NCBI RefSeq assembly: GCF_016863095.1
Contig: NZ_BOOF01000004.1
Coordinates: 124,001 to 188,000, forward strand
DNA from: Microbispora siamensis
Lineage (GTDB): Bacteria > Actinomycetota > Actinomycetes > Streptosporangiales > Streptosporangiaceae
Direction: 5' to 3'
DNA: 64,000 bases
This document shows positions 39,936-48,877 of the stretch, piece after piece. The notes beneath the pieces were generated by a model, which was not told the DNA's origin, ran no database searches, and saw only the letters and a program-made list of their open reading frames with translations. Every line of letters starts with the position of its first letter. Within the stretch, counting starts at the first letter, position 1. Both the position numbers and the translations under genes were made by a program.

Positions 39936-39973
39936 GCGCATGGCGGCCCGGTATGGGCCGCCATGCGCTTTTT
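39936..39973 (+). terminator. Rho-independent terminator of leuB
   Basis: A perfect 14-bp stem (39936-39949 with 39955-39968), loop GGTAT, followed by TTTTT at 39969-39973. It lies 26 bp after the leuB stop and separates leuB from ilvE. Confidence 0.92.
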
Positions 39974-40054
39974 CATACCTGCCAAATGCCCTAGTTTTCC
40001 CTTAGCCGACTCGTCGCACAATTACTACGACGACGAAGAGAGAAGGACCTCGCC

Positions 40055-41146
40055 ATGACCACCCACCTCAGGTTCGACGTGCAGCTCAACCCGCAGGCCC
40101 GCAGTGCGGCCGAGCGTGAGCAGGTGCTGGCGAACCCCGGCTTCGGTCAGGTCTTCACCGACCACATGATCTCCATCGACTGGACCGAGGGGGAGGGCTG
40201 GCACGACGCGAAGCTCCAGCCGTACGGCCCGCTCGTCCTCGACCCCGCCACGTCGGTGTTCCACTACGGCCAGGAGCTGTTCGAGGGGCTCAAGGCCTAC
40301 CGGCAGTCGAACGGCTCGATCGTCGCCTTCCGGCCGTACGCGAACGCCGCGCGGTTCAACCAGTCGGCACTGCGGATGGCGATGCCCGAGCTTCCCGAGG
40401 AGGCGTTCGTCGAGTCGCTCGAACTCCTCGTGCAGTCCGACCGCGACTGGGTGCCGCCCACGGAGGGCCACAGCCTCTACCTGCGGCCCTTCATGATCGC
40501 CACGCAGCCCGCCCTCGGGGTGAACCACCCCTCGCGCAGCTACAAGTACATGGTGATCGCCTCGCCCGCCGCGTCGTACTTCACCGGCGGCCTCAAGCCG
40601 GTCTCGGTCTGGCTGTCCACCGAGTACACCCGCGCGGCCCCCGGCGGCACGGGCTTCGCCAAGTGCGGCGGCAACTACGCGGCGGCGTTCGTGGCCCAGC
40701 GGCAGGCCGTCGAGGAGGGCTGCGACCAGGTCGTGTGGCTCGACGCCTTCGAGCACCGGTGGGTCGAGGAGATGGGCGGGATGAACCTGTTCTTCGTCTT
40801 CGGCGACCGCCTCGTCACCCCGGCGCTCACCGGGACGCTGCTGCCCGGCATCACCCGTGACTCGATCCTCAGCCTCGCCGGCGAACTCGGTTACACGGTC
40901 GAGGAGGGCAAGATCTCCATCGAGGAGTGGCAGGCGGGCTGCGAGTCCGGCGAGCTCACCGAGGTCTTCGCCTGCGGCACCGCCGCCGTCGTCACCCCCG
41001 TCGGCTCGGTGAAGGGCGTCGACCGGGCCTGGACCGTCGGCGACGGCACCCCCGGGCCGGTCACGATGAAGATCCGCGAGGAGCTCGTGGGCATCCAGTA
41101 CGGCAGCCGCCCCGACGCCCACCACTGGATCCACAAGATCTGCTGA
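40055..41146 (+). CDS. ilvE: Branched-chain amino acid aminotransferase
   Basis: A 363-residue fold-type IV PLP enzyme that transfers amino groups between glutamate and the 2-oxo acids of Val, Leu and Ile. The PLP lysine is K203 in FAKCGGNYAAA. Other signatures are HYGQELFEGLKAY, YLRPFMIATQ, WLDAFEHRWVEEMGGMN and EVFACGTAAVVTPV. ATG 40055 follows GAGAGAAGGACC. It is preceded by the leuB terminator, so it has its own promoter, which I cannot place. Confidence 0.96.
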   Translation: MTTHLRFDVQLNPQARSAAEREQVLANPGFGQVFTDHMISIDWTEGEGWHDAKLQPYGPLVLDPATSVFHYGQELFEGLKAYRQSNGSIVAFRPYANAARFNQSALRMAMPELPEEAFVESLELLVQSDRDWVPPTEGHSLYLRPFMIATQPALGVNHPSRSYKYMVIASPAASYFTGGLKPVSVWLSTEYTRAAPGGTGFAKCGGNYAAAFVAQRQAVEEGCDQVVWLDAFEHRWVEEMGGMNLFFVFGDRLVTPALTGTLLPGITRDSILSLAGELGYTVEEGKISIEEWQAGCESGELTEVFACGTAAVVTPVGSVKGVDRAWTVGDGTPGPVTMKIREELVGIQYGSRPDAHHWIHKIC

Positions 41147-41151
41147 CGGCC

Positions 41152-41170
41152 GGGCAGGCAGGGCCTGCCC
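41152..41170. terminator. Small hairpin between ilvE and a convergent gene
   Basis: GGGCAGGC (41152-41159) pairs with GCCTGCCC (41163-41170), loop AGG, six bases after the ilvE stop. There is no T-tract. It may serve either convergent gene. Confidence 0.4.
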
Positions 41171-41180
41171 TCGGGCAGAG

Positions 41181-41771
41181 TCAGCCGGACGCGCCAGGGC
41201 AGGCCGTGCCCGTCGCGAGGACCGACAGCGACAGCAGCCCTTCGAGCAGGGCGGTACCCTCGCCGGCCCTGCCGTCGATCCCGATCAGGGGCCGCGGGGC
41301 CGGGCACGGCGCCGGCGCGGCGACCGGGAGTGCGGCGGGAGACGGCGCGGGTGTCGCGGTCACCGTGACGGTGACCGTGGGCACCGGAGTGGCCCTGGGC
41401 GCCGGGGTCACGGTCACACGCGGGCCGGCGACGGTCACGTGCTGGGTGATGTTGCAGACCCGGGAGCGCCGGCACAGCGCGTTCTGCACGTTCGAGGAGC
41501 CGCCCGCGGTGTTGGTGGACGTGTGCTGGTAGCCGTGGTTGCGCGTGGCCCCGGATACCGAGAGCTTGTCCCCGGGCCGGTCCCGCGGGTCCCGCCCCTG
41601 GCTGGTCGCGACGTTGCGCTCCGCGCGATCGGCGCGGCCGTGCCCGTTGTCCGCGGCGGCCCCGAGCGGGGCGACGCCGGTGATGAACGCGGTCGAAGCC
41701 GAAGTTCCGGCGAGAAGGAGACCGGCGATCCTGCCGGTGAGAAACACCCCGCCGCCGCGCCGACAAGTCAT
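41181..41771 (-). CDS. Secreted protein of unknown function
   Basis: A 196-residue protein with an N-terminal hydrophobic segment (about 9-40) that looks like a signal peptide or anchor. Charged residues follow (NGHGRADRAERNVA), then a small region with two cysteines (NALCRRSRVC), Thr/Val/Pro repeats (TVTVTVTATPAPSP) and two more cysteines near the end (APCPAPRP, GTACPG). I recognise no family. The low-complexity Thr-Pro-Val stretch resembles a cell-wall spacer. Confidence that it is a gene comes from the signal and codon pattern. Confidence 0.6.
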   Translation of the reverse strand: MTCRRGGGVFLTGRIAGLLLAGTSASTAFITGVAPLGAAADNGHGRADRAERNVATSQGRDPRDRPGDKLSVSGATRNHGYQHTSTNTAGGSSNVQNALCRRSRVCNITQHVTVAGPRVTVTPAPRATPVPTVTVTVTATPAPSPAALPVAAPAPCPAPRPLIGIDGRAGEGTALLEGLLSLSVLATGTACPGASG

Positions 41772-41965
41772 TCGCCGCCCCCTGTTCGGATCAGACGCCT
41801 GGTTGCATCAGACGCTGCGTGATAAAGACGAGCCCCGGGCAAAGCGATCCGCTGATGCGAATCGCTTCGCGAGCGTACTCACCGAGGGGGCGCCGATCGT
41901 GTGTCCCGCGCCTCAATGGCGGGTTATTACCCCATCATTGCCGTACGTCCATTGAGACCCGGAGT

Positions 41966-42625
41966 TCAGTTCTTCCTGATCAGAGTGAGCCCGTCGGCGA
42001 CGGTCAGGAGCACGCTCGTCACCCGGGAGTCGCGTGCCACGAGGTCGTTGAACTCCCGCATCGCGGGCACGTTGCCTCCGGCGGCGGGATCGGTGATGTC
42101 GCCGTGCTGGAGCGTGTTGTCCACGGCGATCAGGCCGCCGGACCTCAGCCGGGGCAGGATCTCCTCGTAGTAGACCGGGTAGCCCGCCTTGTCGGCGTCG
42201 ATGAAGGCGAAGTCGAAGACCTCGCCCGGCGGCATGGCCCGCAGCGTGTCCGCGGCCGGGCCGAGGCGCAGGTCGATGCGGTCGTCGAGGCCCGCCTTCT
42301 CCCAGTAGCGGCGGGCCACCGCCGTCCAGTCCTCGCTCACGTCGCAGGCGATCGGGCGCCCGTCGGCGGGCAGGCCCCTGGCGATGCAGATCGACGAGTA
42401 GCCGGTGAAGGTCCCGACCTCGACCGCCCGCCGGGCGCCGCTGAGCCGGACCAGCATGGTGAGCAGGGTGCCCTGCTCCGGCGCGATCTGCATGCTGATC
42501 CGGTCGCCCACCAGCCGGTGGGTCTCCTCCGCCAGGCCGGCGAGCAGGTCGTCGGGCGGGCTCGTGTGCGCCGCGGCGTACGCGGCGACGGCCGGTTCGA
42601 TGAAATTGGCAGCCTTCATGGTCAT
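41966..42625 (-). CDS. Class I SAM-dependent O-methyltransferase (family 3)
   Basis: A 219-residue enzyme of the caffeoyl-CoA/catechol O-methyltransferase type. Markers: EQGTLLTMLVRLSGARRAVEVGTFTGYSS (SAM motif I), metal-binding aspartates in FDFAFIDADKAGYPVYYE and AVDNTLQHG. It would methylate a phenolic hydroxyl with a divalent metal; the substrate is unknown. The start is uncertain: ATG 42625 and ATG 42619 both fit, and a GTG at 42628 sits next to them. It is divergent from the cimA leader region. Confidence 0.88.
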   Translation of the reverse strand: MTMKAANFIEPAVAAYAAAHTSPPDDLLAGLAEETHRLVGDRISMQIAPEQGTLLTMLVRLSGARRAVEVGTFTGYSSICIARGLPADGRPIACDVSEDWTAVARRYWEKAGLDDRIDLRLGPAADTLRAMPPGEVFDFAFIDADKAGYPVYYEEILPRLRSGGLIAVDNTLQHGDITDPAAGGNVPAMREFNDLVARDSRVTSVLLTVADGLTLIRKN

Positions 42626-42731
42626 CACACTAGATGTCGACCCTCCTGACCTGCGTGAACACTCTCCGATATCTCGTACTATGAGATCGATGTGCCAGAG
42701 GGTGACCGGCTGTGGCAAACTGCTCAGCACC

Positions 42732-42773
42732 ATGTACTACGGTCTGCTCATTATCGGCAGGCGCGCCGGCTGA
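42732..42773 (+). CDS. cimA leader peptide, MYYGLLIIGRRAG
   Basis: A 13-codon ORF with Leu-Leu-Ile-Ile codons (CTG CTC ATT ATC, 42744-42755), followed by a terminator and then cimA. This is the classical attenuation layout and the amino acids match the pathway of the downstream gene. No ribosome-binding site is seen. A candidate promoter is CTGACC (42646-42651) with TATCTC (42670-42675). It resembles the ilvB leader in ending with a basic Arg-Arg segment. Confidence 0.82.
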   Translation: MYYGLLIIGRRAG

Positions 42774-42824
42774 AGGACATCGCCGGCGCGCAGACCTCTC
42801 ACGTCCGTGAGGGGTCTTTTTGTT
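42761..42824 (+). promoter_or_regulatory. cimA attenuator: hairpin plus rho-independent terminator
   Basis: GCGCGCCGGC (42761-42770) pairs perfectly with GCCGGCGCGC (42782-42791). Directly after, AGACCTCTCAC (42792-42802) pairs with GTGAGGGGTCT (42807-42817), one wobble, followed by TTTTTG. GGTCTGC (42741-42747) can also pair with GCAGACC (42790-42796), which would block the terminator's left arm. The exact exclusive folds need computation. Confidence 0.78.
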
Positions 42825-42892
42825 TGAGCGACCTTTCCGGTTGGGGCCGATAAGCGCGCGGCGAGACGCAACCCCGCGAAGGAGACACAGAG

Positions 42893-44467
42893 ATGGCCGA
42901 CGATCGTTTCCACGTGTACGACACGACGCTCCGCGATGGCGCCCAGCAGGAGGGGCTGAACCTCACGGTCGCCGACAAGCTGGCCATCGCACGTCACCTG
43001 GACGGCCTCGGCGTCGGCTTCATCGAGGGCGGCTGGCCGGGTGCGAACCCCAAGGACACCGAGTTCTTCCGGCGGGCTCGGACCGAGCTCGACCTGAAGC
43101 ACGCGCAGCTCGCCGCGTTCGGCGCGACCCGCCGGGCGGGCGTGAAGGCCGCCGACGACCCCCTGGTGGCCGCGCTGCGCGAATCCGGCGCGCCGATCGT
43201 GACGCTCGTGGCGAAGAGCCACGACCGCCACGTGGAACTGGCCCTCCGCACCACGCTGGAGGAGAACCTCGCGATGATCCGCGACACGGTCTCCCACCTG
43301 ACCGCGGAGGGCCAGCGCGTCTTCCTCGACGCCGAGCACTTCTTCGACGGCTACCGCTCCAATCCCGCGTACGCGCTGGAGGTGCTGCGCACGGCCGCGG
43401 AGGCCGGGGCGTCGGTGGTCGCGCTGTGCGACACCAACGGCGGCATGCTCCCCGACGAGCTGGCCGACGTGGTGTACGAGGCGGCCGGCACCGGGGCCCG
43501 CATCGGCATCCACTGCCACGACGACACCGGCTGCGCGGTCGCCAACACGCTGGCCGCGGTGAAGGCCGGCGCCACGCACGTGCAGGGCTGCGCCAACGGG
43601 TACGGCGAGCGCTCCGGCAACGCCAACCTGTTCACGGTGGTGGCGAACCTCCAGCTCAAGCGGGGATTCGACCTCGTGCCGCCGCAGTCGCTGCGCGAGA
43701 TGACCCGCATCGCCCACGCGATCACCGAGGTCACCAACGTCACGCCGAACTCCCACCAGCCGTACGTCGGGACGTCGGCCTTCGCGCACAAGGCGGGCCT
43801 GCACGCGTCGGCGATCAAGGTGGACCCGAACCTCTACCAGCACATCGACCCCGCCGAGGTCGGCAACGACATGCGCATGCTGGTCTCCGACATGGCCGGC
43901 CGCGCCTCGGTCGAGCTGAAGGGCCGTGAGCTGGGCTACGAGCTCACCGGCGAGCAGTCCAGGCTGCTGGTCGAGCGGGTCAAGGAGCTGGAGGCCAGGG
44001 GGCACACGTTCGAGGCCGCTGACGCGTCGTTCGAGCTGCTGCTGCGCGACACGGTCGACGGCGAGCACCGGCGTTACTTCACGGTCGAGTCGTGGCGGGT
44101 GATCGTCGAGCGCCGCCCCGGCGGCGACGTGGTCAGCGAGGCGACCGTCAAGCTCCACGCGAAGGGCGAGCGGATCATCGCGACCGGCGAGGGGAACGGC
44201 CCGGTCAACGCGCTCGACAGGGCGGTGCGGCTGGCGCTGGAGAAGCTCTACCCCGAGCTGGCCGGGGTCGAGCTGATCGACTTCAAGGTCCGGATCCTGG
44301 AGGGCACGCACGGCACGGACGCGGTGACCCGAGTGCTCATCACGTCGAGCGACGCGACCGGCGAGTGGGCCACGGTCGGGGTGGGCGAGAACGTCATCGA
44401 GGCGTCCTGGCAGGCGCTCGAGCAGGCGGTGACATACGGCCTGCTGCGGGCCGGGCACAGCGCCTGA
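42893..44467 (+). CDS. cimA: (R)-citramalate synthase
   Basis: A 524-residue enzyme that condenses pyruvate and acetyl-CoA to citramalate, opening a threonine-independent route to 2-oxobutyrate and isoleucine. The HMGL-like barrel starts VYDTTLRDGAQQEGLNL and holds GGWPGANPKD, ALCDTNGG and GIHCHDDTGCAVAN. The C-terminal LeuA-type dimer/regulatory domain runs from about 390. The GAQQEG motif and the ASFELLLRD region fit CimA (TIGR00977) rather than LeuA. ATG 42893 follows GAAGGAGACACAG. An attenuator with Leu/Ile codons lies upstream. Confidence 0.94.
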   Translation: MADDRFHVYDTTLRDGAQQEGLNLTVADKLAIARHLDGLGVGFIEGGWPGANPKDTEFFRRARTELDLKHAQLAAFGATRRAGVKAADDPLVAALRESGAPIVTLVAKSHDRHVELALRTTLEENLAMIRDTVSHLTAEGQRVFLDAEHFFDGYRSNPAYALEVLRTAAEAGASVVALCDTNGGMLPDELADVVYEAAGTGARIGIHCHDDTGCAVANTLAAVKAGATHVQGCANGYGERSGNANLFTVVANLQLKRGFDLVPPQSLREMTRIAHAITEVTNVTPNSHQPYVGTSAFAHKAGLHASAIKVDPNLYQHIDPAEVGNDMRMLVSDMAGRASVELKGRELGYELTGEQSRLLVERVKELEARGHTFEAADASFELLLRDTVDGEHRRYFTVESWRVIVERRPGGDVVSEATVKLHAKGERIIATGEGNGPVNALDRAVRLALEKLYPELAGVELIDFKVRILEGTHGTDAVTRVLITSSDATGEWATVGVGENVIEASWQALEQAVTYGLLRAGHSA

Positions 44468-44857
44468 CCAGCCGCTGAGCCCTCCCTGCCGTGGTACGAG
44501 TGGCGCTCACGTTGCGCTCGTGGATGCTGCGGTTTTAGTGACATTTAGTCTAGTTGGTGCTTAGATAGGCGAAGCCCTGAGGCGGTCTTTGCCACGATCG
44601 GCCACCCCGGCCGCGGTTCCGGCCTCAGCGCCCCGCTCTGGCTCAACGGAGGGTGAAGGCAAGAAGTATCTGCGCACCGAACCCCGTACTGTCGCGGCGC
44701 CTGCCGTCGGCTTCTGATCTTTCTGTCGGAGGCGGCCGGCGCCGTGGGAGCCGAGCGACCGACTGTCACCATGACCAGCCGCGTGACTGCGCGGAGTTCG
44801 AAAACTTTCGGCCCGCAGTCATTCCCCCCGCTGGTGCACCCGGAATGGGAGGGTCTT
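44468..44857 (+). other. 390-bp region between cimA and the truncated hemoglobin gene
   Basis: No gene is supported. A weak hairpin (ACGA and GCGC with their complements, about 44496-44523) may end cimA. Just after it, TTTAGTGACATTTAGTCTAG (44534-44553) is unusually AT-rich for the window, with TTAGT twice ten bases apart, and could be a promoter or operator for the globin genes. The remaining 300 bp would be a long 5' leader; no known riboswitch was recognised. Confidence 0.4.
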
Positions 44858-45241
44858 GTGATCACCTCGCCGTCTTACTATGACCAGATCGGCGGCGCAC
44901 CAGTGGTGCGCGACGTCGTCGAGCAGTTCTACGAGCGCGTTCTCGGCGACGACGATCTGAAGCCGTACTTCACCGGTATCGACATGCCCAGGCTGAAGCG
45001 GCACATGGTCATGCTGCTGTGCTCGGTCCTCGGCGGCCCCGAGCCGTACGAGGGCCGCGACCTGGGCGAGGCCCACGCCGGCATGGGCATCACGTCGGAG
45101 CACTACGACAAGGTGGGCGAGCACCTCTTCGCGGTCCTGCAGGCCGGCGGCGTCGGCGAGGACATCCTGCGCGACGTCGGTCTCGTCCTCGGCAAGGTGA
45201 AGTCGTCCATCGTCGCCGAGCCAACGGAAACGGCTGGCTGA
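44858..45241 (+). CDS. glbN: Group I-like truncated hemoglobin
   Basis: A 127-residue 2-on-2 globin. Markers: YYDQIGGAPVVRDVVEQFYERVL at the start, YFTGIDMPRLKRHMVMLL around the E helix and the proximal-histidine region with EHYDKVGEHLFAVL. Length and the F-helix position fit group I (HbN), known for NO dioxygenation or O2 binding. GTG 44858 follows GGGAGGGTCTT. The next gene begins directly after its stop, so the two are co-translated and probably function together. Confidence 0.92.
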   Translation: MITSPSYYDQIGGAPVVRDVVEQFYERVLGDDDLKPYFTGIDMPRLKRHMVMLLCSVLGGPEPYEGRDLGEAHAGMGITSEHYDKVGEHLFAVLQAGGVGEDILRDVGLVLGKVKSSIVAEPTETAG

Positions 45242-46363
45242 GTGGATACGCAGGCTCTCAAGGACAGCTGGCACCTTGTCTCCCGGTCGGGCGACCAGGT
45301 GCCGCTGTACTTCTATTCGGTTCTTTTCCTGATGAACCCGGACGTGCGGGACATGTTCCCCGTGTCGATGGCACGCCAGCGCGACAAGCTCGTGGCCGCG
45401 CTGGGGAAGGTCATCAGCAACGTCGACCGGATCGAAGAGGTCGTCCCGGTCCTGCAGCAGCTCGGCCGCGACCACCGCAAGTTCGCGGTGACCGCGACGC
45501 ACTACCCCGCCGTCGGCCAGGCGCTGCTCGCCACGCTCGAGCACTTCCTGGGCGATCGGTGGACTCCTCAGCTCGCGCACGACTGGACGCAGGCGTACAA
45601 CCTGGTCGCCCAGGTGATGGTCGAGGCCGCGAACGACGCGTCGAAGACCTCCCCGCCCTGGTGGGAGGCCGAGATCGTCAGCCACGACATGCGCACCCTC
45701 GGCATCGCCGTCATCCGCGCCCGGCTGAACTACCAGTACCCCTTCCGGCCGGGTCAGTCGGCGTCGATCTCCTACGCCATGCGCCCGCGCATCTGGCGGT
45801 TCTACTCGTTCGCCAACGCGCCCCGCCAGGACAACACCATCGACCTGCACGTACGCATGGTCGACGGCGGCGTGCTCAGCTCCGCGCTCGTCATGGGCGC
45901 GCGGCGGGGCGACATGCTGCGCGTGGGTGCGGCGGTGGGGGAACGGCTGACGCTCCCCCCGGACGTCCAGGGCGACCTGCTCATGATCGCGGGCGGCACC
46001 GGCCTCGCGCCGCTCAAGGCGCTCGTGGAGCAGATCGCCTACGAGGGCCCGACGCGCAGGGTGGACCTCGTCGTCGGCGCCCGGAACTCCAGGGAACTGT
46101 ACGACTACGAGGCGCTGGCCAAGATGGCCGCAGAGCACCCCTGGCTCAACGTCGTGCCGGTCGTCTCCCACGACCCCTTCTACCGGGGCACCCGCGGCTA
46201 TGCCGTGGACGTCGCGCTGCAGGGATGGCGTGGCCAGCACGTCTACGTCTGCGGCTCGGAGGAGATGGCGCAGGCGACCGTCGGACGGCTGCTTGACGCC
46301 GGTGTGCCAACCGAGCAGATCCACTTCGACGAGTTCACGAGCGACAAAGGTCGGGAGTCATGA
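45242..46363 (+). CDS. Flavohemoglobin-like globin-reductase protein
   Basis: A 373-residue protein: an N-terminal globin domain (about 1-135; FYSVLFLMNPDVRDMFP, DHRKFAVTATHYPAVGQAL with the proximal His), a FAD-binding domain (YPFRPGQSASISYA, IWRFYSFANAP) and an NAD-binding domain (LLMIAGGTGLAPLKALVEQ, VYVCGSEEM). This is the HMP layout, which turns NO into nitrate with O2 and NAD(P)H. The RxYS FAD motif is RFYS. GTG 45242 lies immediately behind the previous TGA. Its stop overlaps the DivIVA-like gene in ATGA. Divergent members of this family need not be NO dioxygenases. Confidence 0.9.
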   Translation: MDTQALKDSWHLVSRSGDQVPLYFYSVLFLMNPDVRDMFPVSMARQRDKLVAALGKVISNVDRIEEVVPVLQQLGRDHRKFAVTATHYPAVGQALLATLEHFLGDRWTPQLAHDWTQAYNLVAQVMVEAANDASKTSPPWWEAEIVSHDMRTLGIAVIRARLNYQYPFRPGQSASISYAMRPRIWRFYSFANAPRQDNTIDLHVRMVDGGVLSSALVMGARRGDMLRVGAAVGERLTLPPDVQGDLLMIAGGTGLAPLKALVEQIAYEGPTRRVDLVVGARNSRELYDYEALAKMAAEHPWLNVVPVVSHDPFYRGTRGYAVDVALQGWRGQHVYVCGSEEMAQATVGRLLDAGVPTEQIHFDEFTSDKGRES

Positions 46364-47007
46364 CGGCGGACATGCCTTGGGGAAGCCCGGCGGGCGAGCG
46401 CCAGCCCCTCACCCCGGATCGGGTACGCAAGCAGGAGTTCACGCGCACATCGCTCGGGCGCCGCGGCTACAGCGAGGACGAGGTGCGCTCGTTCCTCTAC
46501 CGCGTCGCGGAGGACATGGCGGCCAGCGACAAGGAGAAGGCGGACCTGCGGGCGTACATCGACCGCATGAAGCAGTGGTACAAGGAACACGGCATGAACC
46601 CGGAACAGGCCGCCGCTCCCCAGACCCTGAACGTCGACGCCATCAACATCCTGTCCCGCGCCCAGCAGACCGCCGACGCGCAGATCGCGGAGGCGGAGGA
46701 CTACGCGCGGCGCATCGTAAGCCAGGCCCGCCAGCAGTACGAGGAACTCCTGATGGAGGCGCAGCGGCAGGCCGAGGAGGCCGCCAACCAGGCGGTCGGC
46801 GCCTACCGTGCCTCCGGCAACGGGCTGCAGAGCGCCGAGGCCGAGGAACTGGAGCGCAGGATCGCCTACCTGCGTACGTTCGCGGACGTCACGCAGGTGC
46901 AGTTGCGGGCGGTCCTGGAGGGGCTGGCCCACGAGGTCGACAAGCTCGGCCACGTGCCCGACCAGGCCAAGCAACTGGCGGGCGGCTCTCCGTCGGTGTA
47001 CGGATAA
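46360..47007 (+). CDS. DivIVA-domain protein in the globin operon
   Basis: A 215-residue protein. The N-terminal DivIVA-like membrane-binding segment reads LTPDRVRKQEFTRTSLGRRGYSEDEVRSFLYRV. A long Gln/Glu/Ala-rich coiled coil follows (about 55-200), with repeated AEE and AQRQAEEAANQA patterns. DivIVA proteins gather at curved or polar membranes and organise wall growth. It is much shorter than the essential polar DivIVA of Streptomyces, so it is a paralogue. The ATGA overlap with the flavohemoglobin gene means coupled production; why is unknown. Confidence 0.85.
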   Translation: MTADMPWGSPAGERQPLTPDRVRKQEFTRTSLGRRGYSEDEVRSFLYRVAEDMAASDKEKADLRAYIDRMKQWYKEHGMNPEQAAAPQTLNVDAINILSRAQQTADAQIAEAEDYARRIVSQARQQYEELLMEAQRQAEEAANQAVGAYRASGNGLQSAEAEELERRIAYLRTFADVTQVQLRAVLEGLAHEVDKLGHVPDQAKQLAGGSPSVYG

Positions 47008-47038
47008 CCGCCCGCCGCCCTCCTGCCGGGGGAGGAGG

Positions 47039-48709
47039 TTACGACAGGGTGCCGGAAGAACTCGCGCGCAGCGTGACCGAACCGGCCGGGGTGTGAACGG
47101 TCAGAGTGCGTCCCGAGCAGCTGACCTCCGGCCGGTCGGTCCCGGGCACCACGACGGTCAGCAACGACTCCGCCACGGGCGAGACGATCACCGGCGCCGG
47201 CTCCTTGCGCATGTAGCCCGGCGAGATCCAGCCCTGGTAGGGCGAGGTCTGCCCGCGCACCACCCGCTGGCCGCCCACCGGCTTGCACGACGGCATCGCG
47301 AGCTGGACGATCGACGCCTTCCACCCGCCGTCGCCCACCACGACCTGCCCGCCCGAGTTGGACACGACCTTCAGCCCGGGATCGAGGTGCCACAGGTTCC
47401 GCAGCTTCCCGCCGCCGCTGTCGAGCACCGCCATCACGTCCTCGCGGTGGTTCACCAGCACCGACCGCTTGCGCGGCACGCCGTACGCCCTGTCGGTGAA
47501 CGTGAACGTCTGCCGGTCCTTGCGCACGGACTTGGCCACCAGCGCCGTGGGGGTGTGCCCGCGGAACTTCCTGCCCACGAGGATCGGCACGTTGTGGGCC
47601 TCAGGACTGAGCGTCCACCGCCGGTACGGCGTGTTCTCGTACGAGATGAAGCCCGCCTCGGTGAGGATCGAGCGGCCCTGGGCGTAGTAGGTCACGCCCA
47701 TGTGGTCCTCGTGGCCGTGGAACTTCAGCGCCGGCCCGAAGCGGATCGAGTAGTAGGCCGACTTGGGGTCGCCCCAGGCGGTGCGGCCGAAGACGTACCC
47801 GGCGTTGAACACCTGCACGGTCGAGTCGGCGTGGTCGAAGGCGGCCGGCTGGACGTCGGCGGGCCCGTCGCCGATCGGCACCATGTAGCCGTTGGGCTGG
47901 GTGGCGGCGCTGATGTGCCGCGGCAGGCTCTCCCAGCGCGTGGCCAGCGCCGCGGGGACCTTCATCGTGCAGTCCTTGATCGTGTCGACCGCCACCCTGA
48001 GCCGGTCGTGCACGTAGATGGCGTAACGCGGCGCCTGCTCGCGCAGCGCGCCCTGCCCGTCGATGTCGAGCTTCATCGACTTCACCATGCGGCTGACCGC
48101 GAGGTTCTTCCACTTCGGGTTCCCGTAGCGGCAGCCGATGCGCAGCAGGCCGATGTCCTGGTCGAGCCCGTGGTTGTGGCCGAGCTCGTAGTTCTTGGGG
48201 TTCGACAGCAGCTTCGCGTGCAGGGCCAGGCTGTTCTTCAGCCAGTCGGCCTTCACGTACCTGCTCAGGCACACCAGGGCAGGGGCGCGCAGCGCGACCG
48301 GATGCTCGGCCCAGGCGTACGGGCTGGTCGTGCGCCCGCCGTACGGGTTGTCCGTGACCCAGTCCTTCGCGATCTCCACGGCCCGGCTGAGATAGTCCTC
48401 CTCGCCGGTCGACTCGTAGTCGGCCACGAGCCTGCCCATCCACCGGAGCGACTGGAACACCATCTGCCAGGACCTGTTCCTGTACGGGTCCATGCGCCAG
48501 TCGACGTCCTTGCCGACCGTGACCGCGGGCAGGCCCAGGAAGGACAGCTTGCCGCTCATGACGTCACCGGAGGTGGGGGTGGCGGGCAGCCAGTCGCCCT
48601 GGCACTCCGGAGTGCGGTGCGGGGCTCGTGCCTGGGCGGGCGCGGCCACGGTGAGCGCGGTCAGCGGGAGAGCGGCCACCAGGGAGAGGGCTGAGAGGCG
48701 GCGGAACAC
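47039..48709 (-). CDS. Secreted heparinase II/III-like polysaccharide lyase family protein
   Basis: A 556-residue secreted protein. The signal peptide ends near AQARA. The first part (about 40-300) is an alpha/alpha-toroid with GHNHGLDQDIGLLRIG and EQAPRYAIYVHDRLR, where N-H and Tyr are candidate catalytic residues. The second part is a beta-sandwich starting at FGPALKFHGHEDHMGVTYYAQGRS, the typical heparinase II/III histidine region. Substrates in this family are acidic polysaccharides (heparin, alginate, ulvan); which one is unknown. GTG 48709 is chosen since AAGGAA precedes it and it begins the signal peptide. Confidence 0.85.
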   Translation of the reverse strand: MFRRLSALSLVAALPLTALTVAAPAQARAPHRTPECQGDWLPATPTSGDVMSGKLSFLGLPAVTVGKDVDWRMDPYRNRSWQMVFQSLRWMGRLVADYESTGEEDYLSRAVEIAKDWVTDNPYGGRTTSPYAWAEHPVALRAPALVCLSRYVKADWLKNSLALHAKLLSNPKNYELGHNHGLDQDIGLLRIGCRYGNPKWKNLAVSRMVKSMKLDIDGQGALREQAPRYAIYVHDRLRVAVDTIKDCTMKVPAALATRWESLPRHISAATQPNGYMVPIGDGPADVQPAAFDHADSTVQVFNAGYVFGRTAWGDPKSAYYSIRFGPALKFHGHEDHMGVTYYAQGRSILTEAGFISYENTPYRRWTLSPEAHNVPILVGRKFRGHTPTALVAKSVRKDRQTFTFTDRAYGVPRKRSVLVNHREDVMAVLDSGGGKLRNLWHLDPGLKVVSNSGGQVVVGDGGWKASIVQLAMPSCKPVGGQRVVRGQTSPYQGWISPGYMRKEPAPVIVSPVAESLLTVVVPGTDRPEVSCSGRTLTVHTPAGSVTLRASSSGTLS

Positions 48710-48877
48710 GCCGGATTCCTTCCGAGATCGAAATGGGAGCCGCTCATGCTGTCCGAATTCTGATGATCTGGTCAAGTCACTCCGGTTACAACTGCACAAC
48801 TGCGCTGGCCCGAATCGTGCGGGAAGTGGCCGCATGGCGGCTCGCGCCCGGCCGGCCCGCTCTGCCAGCCTGGGGCC

